From the NCBI GenBank assembly GCA_903919315.1, contig CAIXHP010000065.1, positions 1 to 36,906 on the forward strand: DNA of 36,906 bases, in the 5' to 3' direction. The notes under the pieces were generated by a model, which was given only the letters and a program-made list of their open reading frames with translations, was not told where the DNA came from and made no database searches. The stretch is from an uncultured Pseudomonadota bacterium. GTDB taxonomy: Bacteria; Pseudomonadota; Alphaproteobacteria; UBA9219. Below are positions 1 through 9,510 of this stretch, piece by piece. Position 1 is the stretch's first letter. Every line of letters starts with the position of its first letter. The position numbers were made by a program, and so were the translations under genes.

Positions 1-390
<390 letters not shown>

Positions 391-489
391 ATCTGAAATC
401 AGACAAAAAGATGGGGTGCTCACCTCAAAAATGAGCGCCCTCTTCTTCTGACTAGCTTTCAATCATGTTTTCTAACGGTCTGTCTTGAT

Positions 490-607
490 GACCTGGTGGT
501 TTTAGCGGGGGGCCTGCACCCGATCCCATCTCGAACTCGGACGTGAAAACCCCCAGCGCTGATGGTACTGTGCCTTAAGGCCCGGGAGAGTAAGTCGCTG
601 CCAGGTC
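490..607 (+). rRNA. 5S ribosomal RNA
   Basis: The ends pair as GACCTGG (490-496) with CCAGGTC (601-607), closing helix I of a 5S rRNA. Inside lies the conserved loop B/C segment CGATCCCATCTCGAACTCGG. The 118-base length is normal. It lies just downstream of the 23S gene, as in the usual 16S-23S-5S operon. Confidence 0.96.
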
Positions 608-675
608 TTCAAGGCAGATCGTTTGGAAAGCTTAAAAATTACAAACCATATTCCCATTTTCTTTTGTCCCACCGA

Positions 676-698
676 CCGCGCCGCAAGGCGCTTTTTTT
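676..698 (+). terminator. Rho-independent terminator of the rRNA operon
   Basis: GCGCC (678-682), loop GCAA, then GGCGC (687-691), followed at once by seven T. This is a compact GC hairpin with a U tract, about 70 bases after the 5S gene, and it should end rrn transcription. Confidence 0.85.
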
Positions 699-760
699 AT
701 GCCTTCGGGCCGAGGACAGACTCGTGATACAAGCACGATGTTTCTTGTCCCTCCTCTCTC

Positions 761-1402
761 ATGGCCATCACCTTGATCGACATCTTTATCAACGCTTTCA
801 TCACGCTGCTTGTCATCGCCAATCCTTTGGCAGCGGCGGCGGTGTTTACGGGGCTTATGGCGGGGTACGATTCCAACCGAATCAAGAAAACCTCTTATAG
901 GGCTGTGTTCGTGTCGTTTGGGCTGTTGGTCTTTTTCGCCCTTTTGGGGGAGCCTCTGCTTGATTCGCTGGGCATTTCTATTCCGGCGTTTCGCATAGCT
1001 GGCGGCATGCTCTTGTTCGTCACGGCTTTTCGGATGCTGTTCGGGCACCATGAGGCGGAGACTCTCGGCAAAATGCCGGAGGTTTATAATGATCGCTCGG
1101 ATGTGGCTGTGTTTCCCATGGCGATTCCGTTGTTGGCCGGGCCGGGTTGCATGACGGCCTCGATTCTTTTGACCAGCAAGGCGAATGATGTTTCGGGCGG
1201 CTGGTTTGCCGTTCTTGTGGCAATTCTTGCGGTGATGGGCGTTTCTTTGGCTTGTTTATTGATGGCTGGCCCTTTGCAGCGCCTGATCGGCTACAGCGGG
1301 ACGAATATTCTTGTCCGTGTTATGGGCGTGGTTCTGGCGGCCATGTCGGTGCAGTTTATCGCCGATGGCTTGCGCGGCATGAATTTTCATTTTGCGGGAT
1401 AG
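761..1402 (+). CDS. MarC family integral membrane protein
   Basis: A 213-residue multi-pass membrane protein of the MarC (UPF0056) family. It has about six hydrophobic segments, an early INAFITLLVIANP stretch, and the family motif MAIPLLAGPG around residues 122-131. MarC proteins were once linked to multiple antibiotic resistance, but that role was not upheld and the transported substrate is unknown. The length is normal. There is no clear Shine-Dalgarno sequence before the ATG (the upstream bases are pyrimidine-rich), but the N-terminus fits the family. The stop codon touches the stop of the convergent holC gene with no base between them. The family call is firm and the function is open. Confidence 0.9.
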   Translation: MAITLIDIFINAFITLLVIANPLAAAAVFTGLMAGYDSNRIKKTSYRAVFVSFGLLVFFALLGEPLLDSLGISIPAFRIAGGMLLFVTAFRMLFGHHEAETLGKMPEVYNDRSDVAVFPMAIPLLAGPGCMTASILLTSKANDVSGGWFAVLVAILAVMGVSLACLLMAGPLQRLIGYSGTNILVRVMGVVLAAMSVQFIADGLRGMNFHFAG

Positions 1403-1855
1403 TCAGGCCGCTGTGTTCGTCCAGCCGCGTTCGCCCTGTTGCCAATAACTGAGCGTATGTCCGGCGGTTTTGTAGTCTTTCCAGCGCGCGCGGGCTGAGG
1501 CGACGGCGGTTTCGTCGTTGCCGTCGAAGATTTCGCAGACACGCTCATAGTCCCCGGCCCGCGCGGTTTGCGCGCCGTCGGTCAGGAGCAGGATCCGGGC
1601 CTTGTTGGGCGCGGGATCATCCTGATCGGTTAGCCATATGGGCTGGAGTTCGGCGCTGCCGTCTTTGGCGCTGCCGTGCGGCAGAAAGCTGTCGGGGCGG
1701 TAGGTCCAAAGGTGCTGCGTTAAACTTTCAACCCGCTCAACCGACCCCGCCATCACCACAGCGTTCCAGCCTCGTTCCAGCGTCTTCTCCAACAACTCCG
1801 GCAACGCTTGTTCCAGCGTTTTGCGCGTGAGGTGATAAAAGCGGATTTCGGTCAT
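1403..1855 (-). CDS. holC: DNA polymerase III chi subunit
   Basis: 150 residues, matching HolC, the clamp-loader accessory subunit that links SSB to the DNA polymerase III holoenzyme. The N-terminus MTEIRFYHL and the later WKDYKTAGHTLSYWQQ near the C-terminus are typical. The start was set at 1855 because an AGGA sits about 5 bases upstream; a longer reading frame has no such signal and adds unrelated residues. In many alphaproteobacteria holC directly follows pepA. Here two low-GC genes and about 2.3 kb separate them, so holC may need its own transcription start or read-through. Confidence 0.92.
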   Translation of the reverse strand: MTEIRFYHLTRKTLEQALPELLEKTLERGWNAVVMAGSVERVESLTQHLWTYRPDSFLPHGSAKDGSAELQPIWLTDQDDPAPNKARILLLTDGAQTARAGDYERVCEIFDGNDETAVASARARWKDYKTAGHTLSYWQQGERGWTNTAA

Positions 1856-1945
1856 AGGTTCCTGATTGGAAATAATCTCCACCGATTCTCCGTACCATGA
1901 TTGCTCGTTATGCGAAAGCAAACATGACAACCGAACCTTGCGAAG

Positions 1946-3484
1946 CTATTGAGGGGAACATTGTCGAGCATGAGATCGTAAAATGGCAAGAGAGGTGCGC
2001 AGTGCCTTATCGAGGGTCGTCGGAACTGTATAACGGTCTACGCCCAACGCCAGTGCGGCCTCTAAGGAGCCAATGTCCTCGCCGTCGGTGTGTGGGCCGC
2101 ACATGTTTATAATAACGTTAGGGTTTGCCCTGCGGGCTTCTGGTATGGCTTTCTTCAGCAGGTTTACGACTGCGGGCGAAAGGACTGATCCATTGGCGGC
2201 ATCTTCTGGACTTGCCAATGGAGCTTCGCGGCGTATAGTGTCGAGCGTTAAATCGCGTGTGCCGATGCACAATTCACGACAATAGGGCGCAATTTCTGCG
2301 ATGCGATGGGCAGCCTCCACCAATTCAATCATGACTCCAAAGTTGAGCCGTTGGCCGTGCTCGCTGTCCTTCACAACACTACGAAATAGGGCCGTCTCTT
2401 CCGCCGTCCTGACCCTCGGAATGATGATGGTGATGGGGCATTCTGCGCGGCGACCTCCGAAGGCATTTGAGATTTGGCATCTGTAGAGTTCGGCGCGTGT
2501 TTCAACGGATACCGAATGCGGTGCGAGAAACGCATCAATATCGACGAGACGAAAGTTTGCGCCGACAGAAGCCCTGCTTGCCAGACCTGTTGTGGCCCCT
2601 AATCGATTCCTGACCAAATCAGGAATTTTGCCTCGAGCGATTTCGCACAAAATATTCCCACCGCCAGATTGCTGACATAAAGTCCATAGGTCGCTTTCTG
2701 TTTTCCATAATCCAACGCTAACGTTCATTTTGGGATCGCCTCTGCGATAAACGGCATTTCGCAGATCGAACACGTTTTGCAATAGGTGTTCGTGGGACAG
2801 GTGAAAGGCTATGCACGGGCTGGTTATCTGTTGTTGCGCCAAAGCCGCTTGTTTGCGGATCTCTCTTGCGGATGCGGATGTGTCGCGGACTGATTTCACG
2901 CCACGCCAAATCTCTCCCGAAATAGGATCTAGCGTTACAGAATCACCATTTCTAAGAGTCGTGGTTCCTCCCTTGCCATCGCTAAACTGTAATGTTTTGT
3001 TGCTGGCGCTGTATGTCAGCAAGGGGCGCTTCATGTTGTCAAACAGGACGCATCGCTCATAACGAAAGTTTACGATGGCGTGTTCATCGATTACGGCAGA
3101 TCGTGGCCGACTTTTCCCTGCTCTATCCCCGCTTTGAAACGCCACAATGTAGGCATCTGGAGTGCCCTGTTGGTTTCTATTCGTCTGAACGGGGGCTGCG
3201 TTCTCATGCCCTCCGCAGACAAGGATGGCCAGTTTTCCTCGCCGATGTATTTGTTCGATATCCGCGATGGAAAAGGCCAGCTCACCGACGATGGGGCTGC
3301 CGTTGCCCTGAGTTCCCGTTGTTATGAGGGGGAATTCTTTTTCTGCTATAACTCCCGGTGAATAGGTGTATTTCCCGACATCGAGTCGTCTGAATATAGA
3401 TAGAGGATCGCCCTCCCCCTTGGATAAGGCGAGAGCGGCTTGTTCCATCGAAAGCATCTCGTCGCCGGATAGATCCATGTTCAT
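1946..3484 (-). CDS. PEP-utilising enzyme-like protein (phosphohistidine-like plus TIM-barrel domains only)
   Basis: 512 residues resembling the second half of pyruvate phosphate dikinase, PEP synthase or PTS enzyme I. Residues 42-195 look like the mobile phosphohistidine domain: a KLAILV strand at 84-89, a candidate His135 in HAIVNFR (the usual preceding GGxTS is absent), and NGDSVTLDPISGEIWRG at 179-195. Residues 220-505 look like the PEP-binding barrel: GLWKTE at 258-263 where the family has GLxRTE, GVMIE at 383-387, IGTRDLT at 407-413 (usually GTNDLT), and MCG with Cys462. No ATP-grasp and no HPr-binding domain is present. The substrate is unknown, and the Arg-to-Lys change casts doubt on normal PEP chemistry. 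GC content is lower than in the neighbours, which suggests transfer. It lies 54 bases downstream of a co-directional ORFan. The fold call is fairly sure; the activity is not. Confidence 0.7.
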   Translation of the reverse strand: MNMDLSGDEMLSMEQAALALSKGEGDPLSIFRRLDVGKYTYSPGVIAEKEFPLITTGTQGNGSPIVGELAFSIADIEQIHRRGKLAILVCGGHENAAPVQTNRNQQGTPDAYIVAFQSGDRAGKSRPRSAVIDEHAIVNFRYERCVLFDNMKRPLLTYSASNKTLQFSDGKGGTTTLRNGDSVTLDPISGEIWRGVKSVRDTSASAREIRKQAALAQQQITSPCIAFHLSHEHLLQNVFDLRNAVYRRGDPKMNVSVGLWKTESDLWTLCQQSGGGNILCEIARGKIPDLVRNRLGATTGLASRASVGANFRLVDIDAFLAPHSVSVETRAELYRCQISNAFGGRRAECPITIIIPRVRTAEETALFRSVVKDSEHGQRLNFGVMIELVEAAHRIAEIAPYCRELCIGTRDLTLDTIRREAPLASPEDAANGSVLSPAVVNLLKKAIPEARRANPNVIINMCGPHTDGEDIGSLEAALALGVDRYTVPTTLDKALRTSLAILRSHARQCSPQ

Positions 3485-3538
3485 ACGTTTTCACACCAGC
3501 AATACGGCTCAGGCAGTGTGTGGTGCCATTTATAATGT

Positions 3539-4042
3539 TCAACCAGCTAAAAGACGGAGCGCAAAAAGCGGTTTGAGTAGCCTTGTCTTGCAGGCGGTCG
3601 GCAAGGACGGCGGCGTTTTGTCACTAAAGCTTTCCCCAGCGGCCAGTCTTGCCATGACCGTGGTTACGTGGGGGCGTGTGGAATCAAATTCGCGTGTGCT
3701 GTAATCATAATCAAACATCCGAGTTAGCCGCTTTTGGGCGGTTAACTTGAAGAGACTCCTTGTCGCGTTTTCTGCGCTTAAGGCGCGTTTTAAAATCTTT
3801 ACATCTTTAGATCTCGCTTCTCTCTGGCTTGAGCTGTTGCGCTCTATGATAGACCAGCCATCAAGTTCCTCTTGGGCAATCAATTCAATAGTATTATAGC
3901 GTGTGTCGCCTGTCCCGTGTTGAGTGTAGGGTTGCCTCCAGATGCCGCTGTATACATGGGTGATATTGCTTAGCGGAGGAACGTCTCTTCCGCATAGAAC
4001 GTTTGCGGCTCTTTGAAAAAAAAGACCTAGATTGTTTTTCAT
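3539..4042 (-). CDS. Hypothetical protein (167 aa), low GC
   Basis: I do not recognise this protein. It starts MKNNLGLFFQRAANVLCG, has no convincing membrane segment or signal peptide, and is rich in Arg, Lys, Ser and Thr in its middle. The ATG at 4042 has GGAG about 9 bases upstream, which supports translation. Base composition (24 of 60 G+C at 3841-3900) differs from the flanking holC and pepA. It precedes the PEP-utiliser-like gene on the same strand by 54 bases, so the two may be co-transcribed and may have arrived together. An effector, toxin or partner protein are all possible; nothing in the sequence decides between them. Confidence 0.6.
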   Translation of the reverse strand: MKNNLGLFFQRAANVLCGRDVPPLSNITHVYSGIWRQPYTQHGTGDTRYNTIELIAQEELDGWSIIERNSSSQREARSKDVKILKRALSAENATRSLFKLTAQKRLTRMFDYDYSTREFDSTRPHVTTVMARLAAGESFSDKTPPSLPTACKTRLLKPLFALRLLAG

Positions 4043-4085
4043 TGCCTGTTCTCCAGAAGAATAATGGTGTTATATACTGTTTCCG

Positions 4086-4114
4086 TTGTTACCATTCTCA
4101 TAAATTGCGGTCAA
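4086..4114 (-). promoter_or_regulatory. Possible promoter for the low-GC gene pair
   Basis: On the minus strand TTGACC (4109-4114), 17 bases, then TAACAA (4086-4091). The -35 is good and the -10 weak; a TATAAC nearer the gene is an alternative -10. It lies in the 123-base gap upstream of the 167-residue ORFan, so the inserted pair could be transcribed independently of pepA. Confidence 0.35.
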
Positions 4115-4165
4115 TCCGGCCGCGAAACAACGTGGCGACATTGGGGGTATAGTTAACGGCCAACG

Positions 4166-5668
4166 TCACCCCTCGCAGTAATCCGCCACAAACCGATCCA
4201 GCAATCTTACGCCAAAGCCGGTGGCTCCTTTGGGGCTGGCGGGGCGGTCTTTGTTTTGCCACGCGACTCCGGCGATATCGAGGTGGGCCCAGAGGATGCC
4301 TTTTTTGACGAAGCGTTGCAGGAATTGGGCGGCGACGATGCTTCCGGCTTCGCGGCCGCTGCTGACGTTCCGCATGTCTGCCACGGGGGAATCGAGGCTT
4401 TTGTCGAAAGCTTCGTGCAGGGGAAAGCGCCACAGGTATTCGCCCACGGCTTCGCCCGCTTTGTAGAGATGCTCGGCCAATTTGTCGTCGTTGCCGAACA
4501 GTCCCGCATATTCATGGCCGAGGGCTATGAGGATCGCGCCTGTGAGTGTGGCGAGGTCGATGACGCAGCGCGGGTGGAAAGTTTCCTGCGCGTACCACAT
4601 GGCATCAGCCAGCACCAGACGGCCTTCGGCATCGGTATTGATGACTTCGATGGTCTGGCCGGACATGCTGGTGACGATGTCGCCGGGTCGCTGCGCGTTG
4701 CCGGAGGGCATGTTTTCGACCAATCCGATGACCCCCACCACATTCGCCTTGGCCTTGCGGCCTGCCAGCGCCTTCATAGCGCCAATCACGGCCCCTGCCC
4801 CGGCCATGTCCCATTTCATTTCTTCCATGCCGCCGGGGGGCTTGAGCGAGATGCCGCCGGTGTCAAAGGTCACGCCCTTGCCGACGAACACGACGGGGCG
4901 TTTGTCTTTGGCGCTTTTGTCGCCTTGCCATTTGAGCGTCACGACCCGCGCCGGGCGGACGCTGCCCTGCGCGACGCCGAGCAACGCGCCCATGCCGAAC
5001 TCTTGAAGCTTGTCCTCGACCAGAATCTCGACTTCCAAGCCCAGCTTTTCCAAACCGGCGCATTGTTCGGCCAGCGTTTCGGGGTAGATGACGTTGGCAG
5101 GTTCCGATACCAGATCGCGGGTGAAGAACACGCCGTCCGCCACTTTGTCGAGCGTTTGATAGGCCGCCTTTACCGCCGAAACGTCCCCGGCAATCGCCAG
5201 CGTCTTCAAGGCTGGCTTTTGATCGGGCTTCAGCTTAGTGCGGTATTTGTCAAAGCGGTAGGAACGGAGGCGCGCGCCAAAGGCCGCTTGGGCCGCCGCG
5301 TCCGGCGCATCGAGAGCCATCCCTTTGTGCGCATCAACCAACAGCGTCGCATGGTCGTCCTTTCCGCTTTGCAGGGCGGCCAAAGCGGCGCTGCCCGCCT
5401 GTTGGAGCGCCATGTCGTTGGCTTCCTTCGGGTCGCCGAGGCCGACAAGCACCAGCCGCGAGAGCTTGCTGTTTCCAGGCGCGAGGATCGACAGGGTTTG
5501 CGCTTTGTCGCCTTTGAACGCGCTGTTCTCCATCGCGCGGGACAGGATTCCGCCGAGTTTTTGATCCAGTTTGACACCTGCCGCCCCCAGTTTCCGCTCC
5601 GCCGTTACAGTCAGAATCAGCGCGTCTTGCGTGGGTAAGGCGGGGGAAACAAAAGTGATTTTCAGCAT
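4166..5668 (-). CDS. pepA: Leucyl aminopeptidase (M17 family, cytosol aminopeptidase)
   Basis: 500 residues, the normal length for PepA, which removes N-terminal residues from peptides in the cytoplasm using two metal ions. The metal and catalytic motifs are intact: VGKGVTFDTGG (262-272, Lys264 and Asp269) and NTDAEGRL (344-351). The start at 5668 is an ATG with AAAGGAG just upstream; the codon further out (TTG at 5683) lacks a ribosome binding site. In some bacteria PepA also binds DNA, but nothing here tests that. Downstream on the same strand come the low-GC gene pair and then holC, so an ancestral pepA-holC pair appears to have been split. Confidence 0.96.
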   Translation of the reverse strand: MLKITFVSPALPTQDALILTVTAERKLGAAGVKLDQKLGGILSRAMENSAFKGDKAQTLSILAPGNSKLSRLVLVGLGDPKEANDMALQQAGSAALAALQSGKDDHATLLVDAHKGMALDAPDAAAQAAFGARLRSYRFDKYRTKLKPDQKPALKTLAIAGDVSAVKAAYQTLDKVADGVFFTRDLVSEPANVIYPETLAEQCAGLEKLGLEVEILVEDKLQEFGMGALLGVAQGSVRPARVVTLKWQGDKSAKDKRPVVFVGKGVTFDTGGISLKPPGGMEEMKWDMAGAGAVIGAMKALAGRKAKANVVGVIGLVENMPSGNAQRPGDIVTSMSGQTIEVINTDAEGRLVLADAMWYAQETFHPRCVIDLATLTGAILIALGHEYAGLFGNDDKLAEHLYKAGEAVGEYLWRFPLHEAFDKSLDSPVADMRNVSSGREAGSIVAAQFLQRFVKKGILWAHLDIAGVAWQNKDRPASPKGATGFGVRLLDRFVADYCEG

Positions 5669-5847
5669 GGTGGCTCCTTTCAATGCGCGGCGCGGCCTAA
5701 CAAAACGGCGCTTTCAACCGTGGTTCCGATAAAGAACCCCTTGGCCATATCTGTCAAGCGCACCCGGAAAGAGGGCCGGACATGCCTTCTCTGCCCCGTT
5801 TTTGTGGCCGAAGCGGGGCGGAACGACGTGCAAAAAGTCCTCACCGC

Positions 5848-5903
5848 GTCCCGTAAAATGCGCTACGCTCACGCGGTTAAACGGGACTCTCCCGCAGGGG
5901 GAG
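5848..5903 (+). repeat. Palindromic intergenic sequence upstream of lptF
   Basis: GTCCCGT (5848-5854) pairs with ACGGGAC (5881-5887). A second small stem follows, CTCCC (5889-5893) with GGGAG (5899-5903). The 258-base gap between the divergent pepA and lptF genes contains no other feature I can support. It may be a dispersed palindromic repeat or part of the lptF leader. No second copy was seen in this window. Confidence 0.4.
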
Positions 5904-5926
5904 GGTCGGATGATGAGCGCTTTCTG

Positions 5927-7045
5927 ATGCAGCGGATCAGCCGCTATCTGTTTCGGCACATTCTTATCGCCTTCCTGTTCGCGAGCGTGGGGGTGACGTG
6001 CGTGGTGCTGTTTACGCAGTCGTTTCGGCTGTTGTCTTTTGTCGTCGACAATTCGGGCACGACGCTGATTTTTTTCCAGCTTTTGGGGCTGATCGTGCCG
6101 ACGTTCCTGCCGCTTGTGGTGCCGATCAGCGTCGGTGTCGGCGTGCTGTTCATCTATCATAAATTCGCGGTGGACAGCGAGATCGTGGTCATGCGCGCGG
6201 CGGGCATCAGTCCCCTGCGGCTCGCTCTTCCGGCGGTCGTTTTGGGGCTGTTGGCGACGGCTTTTTGCTATCTGCTCACGGTTTGGGCCACTCCGGCGGC
6301 GAACCGCGCCTTGGTGGCCTTGCAGTATGAGGTGCGCGACAGTTATTCGGTCTTTCTGGCCAAGCCCGGCGCTTTTAACGACATTTCCGATGGTTTAACG
6401 TTTTACATCCGCTCACGGGGCAAGGATGGGGGGCTGAACGACCTTTTGATCCACGACATTCGTAACCCGGAGCGTCCCGTAACGATCATGGCGGACAGCG
6501 GGCGGTTCAACAACGCGAACGGCGTTGCGCAGTTCGAGGTTTTCAAAGGCAAGCGGCAAGAGCTTGACCGCAGCACGGGGCGCTTGTCGCAACTGAATTT
6601 TGATCGCTATGTGGTGGACTTGCAGCTTTTGCGTAACGGCATCACCAACCGCGTTCCTGATCCGCGCGAAGAGACGATGGCGGAGCTTATTCATCCCACG
6701 GCGAAGCTGATCAAGGGGACTCCTCAGCATTTGGTGGCGGAAATTCATCAGCGGCTAACCTCGCCGCTCTTGGCGCTCGACTTCGCGTTGATCGCGCTCA
6801 CGGCCATATTGGCGGGGCAGTTTAACCGCCGAGGCATGGCGCACCGCATCTTGATCGCCGCCGCCGTAATCGTCGCCATTCAGGCGGCGACGGTTTCCTT
6901 GGGAAGCCTGATCAGCAAGCAGATTCTGTTTGTGCCGGTGCTTTACAGCGTCGTGATCGCGCCGCTGCCGGTCTGTCTTATGATCTTGATGCTTCCCGCG
7001 TGGCGACGCGCCAGACCCTCTCCTGCTCCGGCATCGCCACCATGA
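5927..7045 (+). CDS. lptF: LPS export ABC transporter permease LptF
   Basis: 372 residues of the YjgP/YjgQ family. LptF forms the inner-membrane LptB2FG transporter with LptG and extracts LPS for export. There are membrane segments near the N-terminus (about 8-32, 55-85, 95-125) and three more at the C-terminus, with a periplasmic jellyroll-like domain between them. The start MQRISRYLFR at 5927 fits family members; the reading frame is open further upstream but that part encodes an unrelated, repeat-derived sequence. The stop overlaps the lptG start (ATGATGA). Confidence 0.93.
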   Translation: MQRISRYLFRHILIAFLFASVGVTCVVLFTQSFRLLSFVVDNSGTTLIFFQLLGLIVPTFLPLVVPISVGVGVLFIYHKFAVDSEIVVMRAAGISPLRLALPAVVLGLLATAFCYLLTVWATPAANRALVALQYEVRDSYSVFLAKPGAFNDISDGLTFYIRSRGKDGGLNDLLIHDIRNPERPVTIMADSGRFNNANGVAQFEVFKGKRQELDRSTGRLSQLNFDRYVVDLQLLRNGITNRVPDPREETMAELIHPTAKLIKGTPQHLVAEIHQRLTSPLLALDFALIALTAILAGQFNRRGMAHRILIAAAVIVAIQAATVSLGSLISKQILFVPVLYSVVIAPLPVCLMILMLPAWRRARPSPAPASPP

Positions 7046-8136
7046 TGAAAAGCTGGACTCTTAGCCGCTATCTGGGGCGGCAATATATGTTCTGGGCCGC
7101 CGTTTTCCTGATCGGTCTGACGGGGATCATCTTTTTGTTCGAAGTGGCCGAACTTTTGCGGCGTTCGAGCAATCTGCCCAACACCACGCTAGGGATCATC
7201 TTGCGCATGGGCTGTTACAAGATGCCCAACACCATCGAGCAGATTCTGCCCTTGGTCGTTCTGTTTGCCGGAATGTTCACCTTCTGGCGGCTGACCCGCA
7301 GCCAAGAGTTGATCGTGGCGCGAGCGTCCGGCGTTTCGGCGTGGCAATTTCTGGCTCCGGCGCTGATCGTTACGTTTTTGTTCGGTACGCTTAATGTGAT
7401 CGTGCTGAACCCCATCGGTGCGGCGATGAACGCGCGTTATGAAAGCATGGAGGCGCGCTATCTCCACCGCAACGCGTCGTTGGAGCTGACCGGAGCGGGA
7501 TTGTGGTTGCGGCAGAGCGACGAGACGAAAAACTATCTGCTGCATGCCGACCATGTCGAAGCGGTGCAGCCTTTGACGCTGGCTCCCATGATCGTGTTCG
7601 TGTACGACGAGCAGCAACGCTATCTGGGCCGCATCGATGCGCGGCGCGGCGTTTTGAAGGATAGCGAATGGCAAATCTCGGACGCTTGGTTCAATCAGGA
7701 AGACCTCGCGCCTGAGCATCAGGACACGTTTGTGATTCCCACAGCGCTCACATTGGAGAAGATTCAGGAAAGCATGGCGCCGCCCAACACGATTTCGTTT
7801 TGGAAGCTGCCGGAATTTATCCATGCCCTGCGCTCCATTGGCTTGCCGCCGACAAGGCATGAATTGCGGTTTCAAGCGCTGTTGGCGCAACCGTTCCTGC
7901 TTTGCGCGATGGTGCTGTTTGCGGCGGCCTTCTCGTTGCGCCTCAACCGGCGCGGCGGTATTCTGAACGCCATGATGGCGGGGATGTTTACGGGCAGCCT
8001 GATATTCTCCCTGAACAACGTCGTCACGGCCCTTGGCGCGAACCAGACTTTGCCGGTCATTATGGCGGCTTGGGCCATGCCTCTGATGGCGCTTGCAGGC
8101 GGACATGCGGTTTTGTTGTTTTTGGAAGACGGCTAG
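7042..8136 (+). CDS. lptG: LPS export ABC transporter permease LptG
   Basis: 364 residues, the LptF paralogue and partner in LptB2FG. The N-terminus MMKSWTLSRYLGRQYMFW begins a first membrane helix; further helices lie around 50-75 and 95-120 and in the last 100 residues. The start ATG at 7042 overlaps the lptF stop, which argues for translational coupling. In many alphaproteobacteria lptD comes next. Here surA follows after 37 bases and no lptD is present. Confidence 0.93.
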   Translation: MMKSWTLSRYLGRQYMFWAAVFLIGLTGIIFLFEVAELLRRSSNLPNTTLGIILRMGCYKMPNTIEQILPLVVLFAGMFTFWRLTRSQELIVARASGVSAWQFLAPALIVTFLFGTLNVIVLNPIGAAMNARYESMEARYLHRNASLELTGAGLWLRQSDETKNYLLHADHVEAVQPLTLAPMIVFVYDEQQRYLGRIDARRGVLKDSEWQISDAWFNQEDLAPEHQDTFVIPTALTLEKIQESMAPPNTISFWKLPEFIHALRSIGLPPTRHELRFQALLAQPFLLCAMVLFAAAFSLRLNRRGGILNAMMAGMFTGSLIFSLNNVVTALGANQTLPVIMAAWAMPLMALAGGHAVLLFLEDG

Positions 8137-8173
8137 ACGGCCTTAGGATTCAACCCTTTCAGTTTGGCAACAC

Positions 8174-9490
8174 ATGACCATGCGATTTTCGGCTCTTTTG
8201 TTGATTGTTCTCGCGCTCTTGCAGCCCTCTTTGGCGCGGGCGCAGTGGGCGCACCAGCCGTCGGGGACGGGGGTGGCGGCTCCGGCTCCCGTCTTGTCAC
8301 AGGACGAGGGAATCGCGGCGGTCGTCAACGACAACATCGTTTCCACCGCCGACGTGCGCGCGCGGCTGGCGCTGGCGATGCTCACGTCAAATCTTCCTAA
8401 CACGGCGGAGGTGCGTCAGCATCTTTTGCCACAGGTGTTGCATAGCTTGATCGATGAGCAGTTGCAGATTCAGGAAGGCAAGCGGCTCGACATCAGCGTG
8501 AACGAAGAAGAAATCCAGACGGCCATGAACCGATTGGCGCAGGACAACAAGATTCCCGGCGGCGATATGGCCGCTTTCCTGACTTCGCGTGGCGTTCCGC
8601 CTTCGACGATGACGGCGCAGGCGCGCGCGGCGCTGACGTGGAACAAGGTGGTGGCGCGGACGCTACGGCCCCGTGTTGACATCGGCGATGACGAAATCGA
8701 CGCTGTGGTTGAGCGGATGCGCGCCAACGCGGGCAAGCAGGAATATCTGGTCAGCGAAATCTACCTCGCCGTCGATACCCCCGCCGACGATGATCGCGTC
8801 AGGAAGTTTGCCGAAAATCTGGTGCAGCAGATCCGGGGCGGTGCGAGCTTTGGCGCTGTAGCGCGTCAATTCTCGCAGGGCTCCGGTTCATCCAATGGGG
8901 GCGACATCGGTTGGATTCAGGTGGGCCAGTTAGCTCCAGAACTCGACAAGACGCTTCAAAGCCTGAACGCAGGAGAAATCGCCGAACCTGTGCATGCGGC
9001 AAACGGCTATCACATTCTGGGCGTGCGCGAGAAGCGTACCCTCGCGCTGGGTGACATCAAAGACATGTCAGTGAACCTGCAGCAGGCTTTCCGCGCCTTC
9101 ACGCCGGAACAAAGCCGCGAGTTGCTCCTGAAAGAAGCCGATCAGTTGCGCCAATCCTTTAGCGACTGCACAGGCTTGAGCGCGAAGCTGGGACGGGATT
9201 TCCCTGCTTGGCGCTGGCAGGATTTGGGCGAGGTCAAGCTGGTCGATGCGCCTTCGTGGCTGGTTGAGAAGGTGCGCGATGTCGGCGTGGGCCGTTCGAG
9301 CGAGGCGATGGCCACCGATAAGGGCGCTCTGATCTTGTTCGTCTGTGGGCGCACGATGCCGGAGACGATCGACCGCACCGAGATTTTGAACACCATCGGC
9401 ACCGAGCGCATGGAGCTTCTTGCCCGAAGGTTGTTGCGCGATCTTCGCCGCGACGCGTATCTCGATGTTCGGCTGACTATGTCGCCCTAA
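8174..9490 (+). CDS. surA: Periplasmic peptidyl-prolyl isomerase / chaperone SurA
   Basis: 438 residues. A signal peptide covers about 1-23 (hydrophobic core [14 protein letters not shown], cleavage near ARA-Q). Residues 45-180 form the SurA N-terminal chaperone domain, starting [14 protein letters not shown]. One parvulin (rotamase) domain occupies about 190-287, with the [15 protein letters not shown] segment. SurA escorts outer-membrane proteins, including LptD, to the Bam complex. The single rotamase domain is common in alphaproteobacteria, whereas the E. coli protein has two. Start 8174 (MTMRF) or 8180 are both possible. It lies 20 bases before rsmA. Confidence 0.92.
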   Translation: MTMRFSALLLIVLALLQPSLARAQWAHQPSGTGVAAPAPVLSQDEGIAAVVNDNIVSTADVRARLALAMLTSNLPNTAEVRQHLLPQVLHSLIDEQLQIQEGKRLDISVNEEEIQTAMNRLAQDNKIPGGDMAAFLTSRGVPPSTMTAQARAALTWNKVVARTLRPRVDIGDDEIDAVVERMRANAGKQEYLVSEIYLAVDTPADDDRVRKFAENLVQQIRGGASFGAVARQFSQGSGSSNGGDIGWIQVGQLAPELDKTLQSLNAGEIAEPVHAANGYHILGVREKRTLALGDIKDMSVNLQQAFRAFTPEQSRELLLKEADQLRQSFSDCTGLSAKLGRDFPAWRWQDLGEVKLVDAPSWLVEKVRDVGVGRSSEAMATDKGALILFVCGRTMPETIDRTEILNTIGTERMELLARRLLRDLRRDAYLDVRLTMSP

Positions 9491-9510
9491 AGGCCGTTTT
9501 GGGATACGTT

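Noticed and set aside
4256-5638. 460-codon open frame on the plus strand across pepA
   Set aside because: It lies wholly opposite a well-supported pepA, and its composition (many His, Arg and Gly) is that of a GC-rich antisense shadow with no motif.
5720-5926. 69-residue N-terminal extension of LptF
   Set aside because: The extension is encoded by a palindromic intergenic sequence and does not resemble LptF; the ATG at 5927 gives the normal N-terminus.
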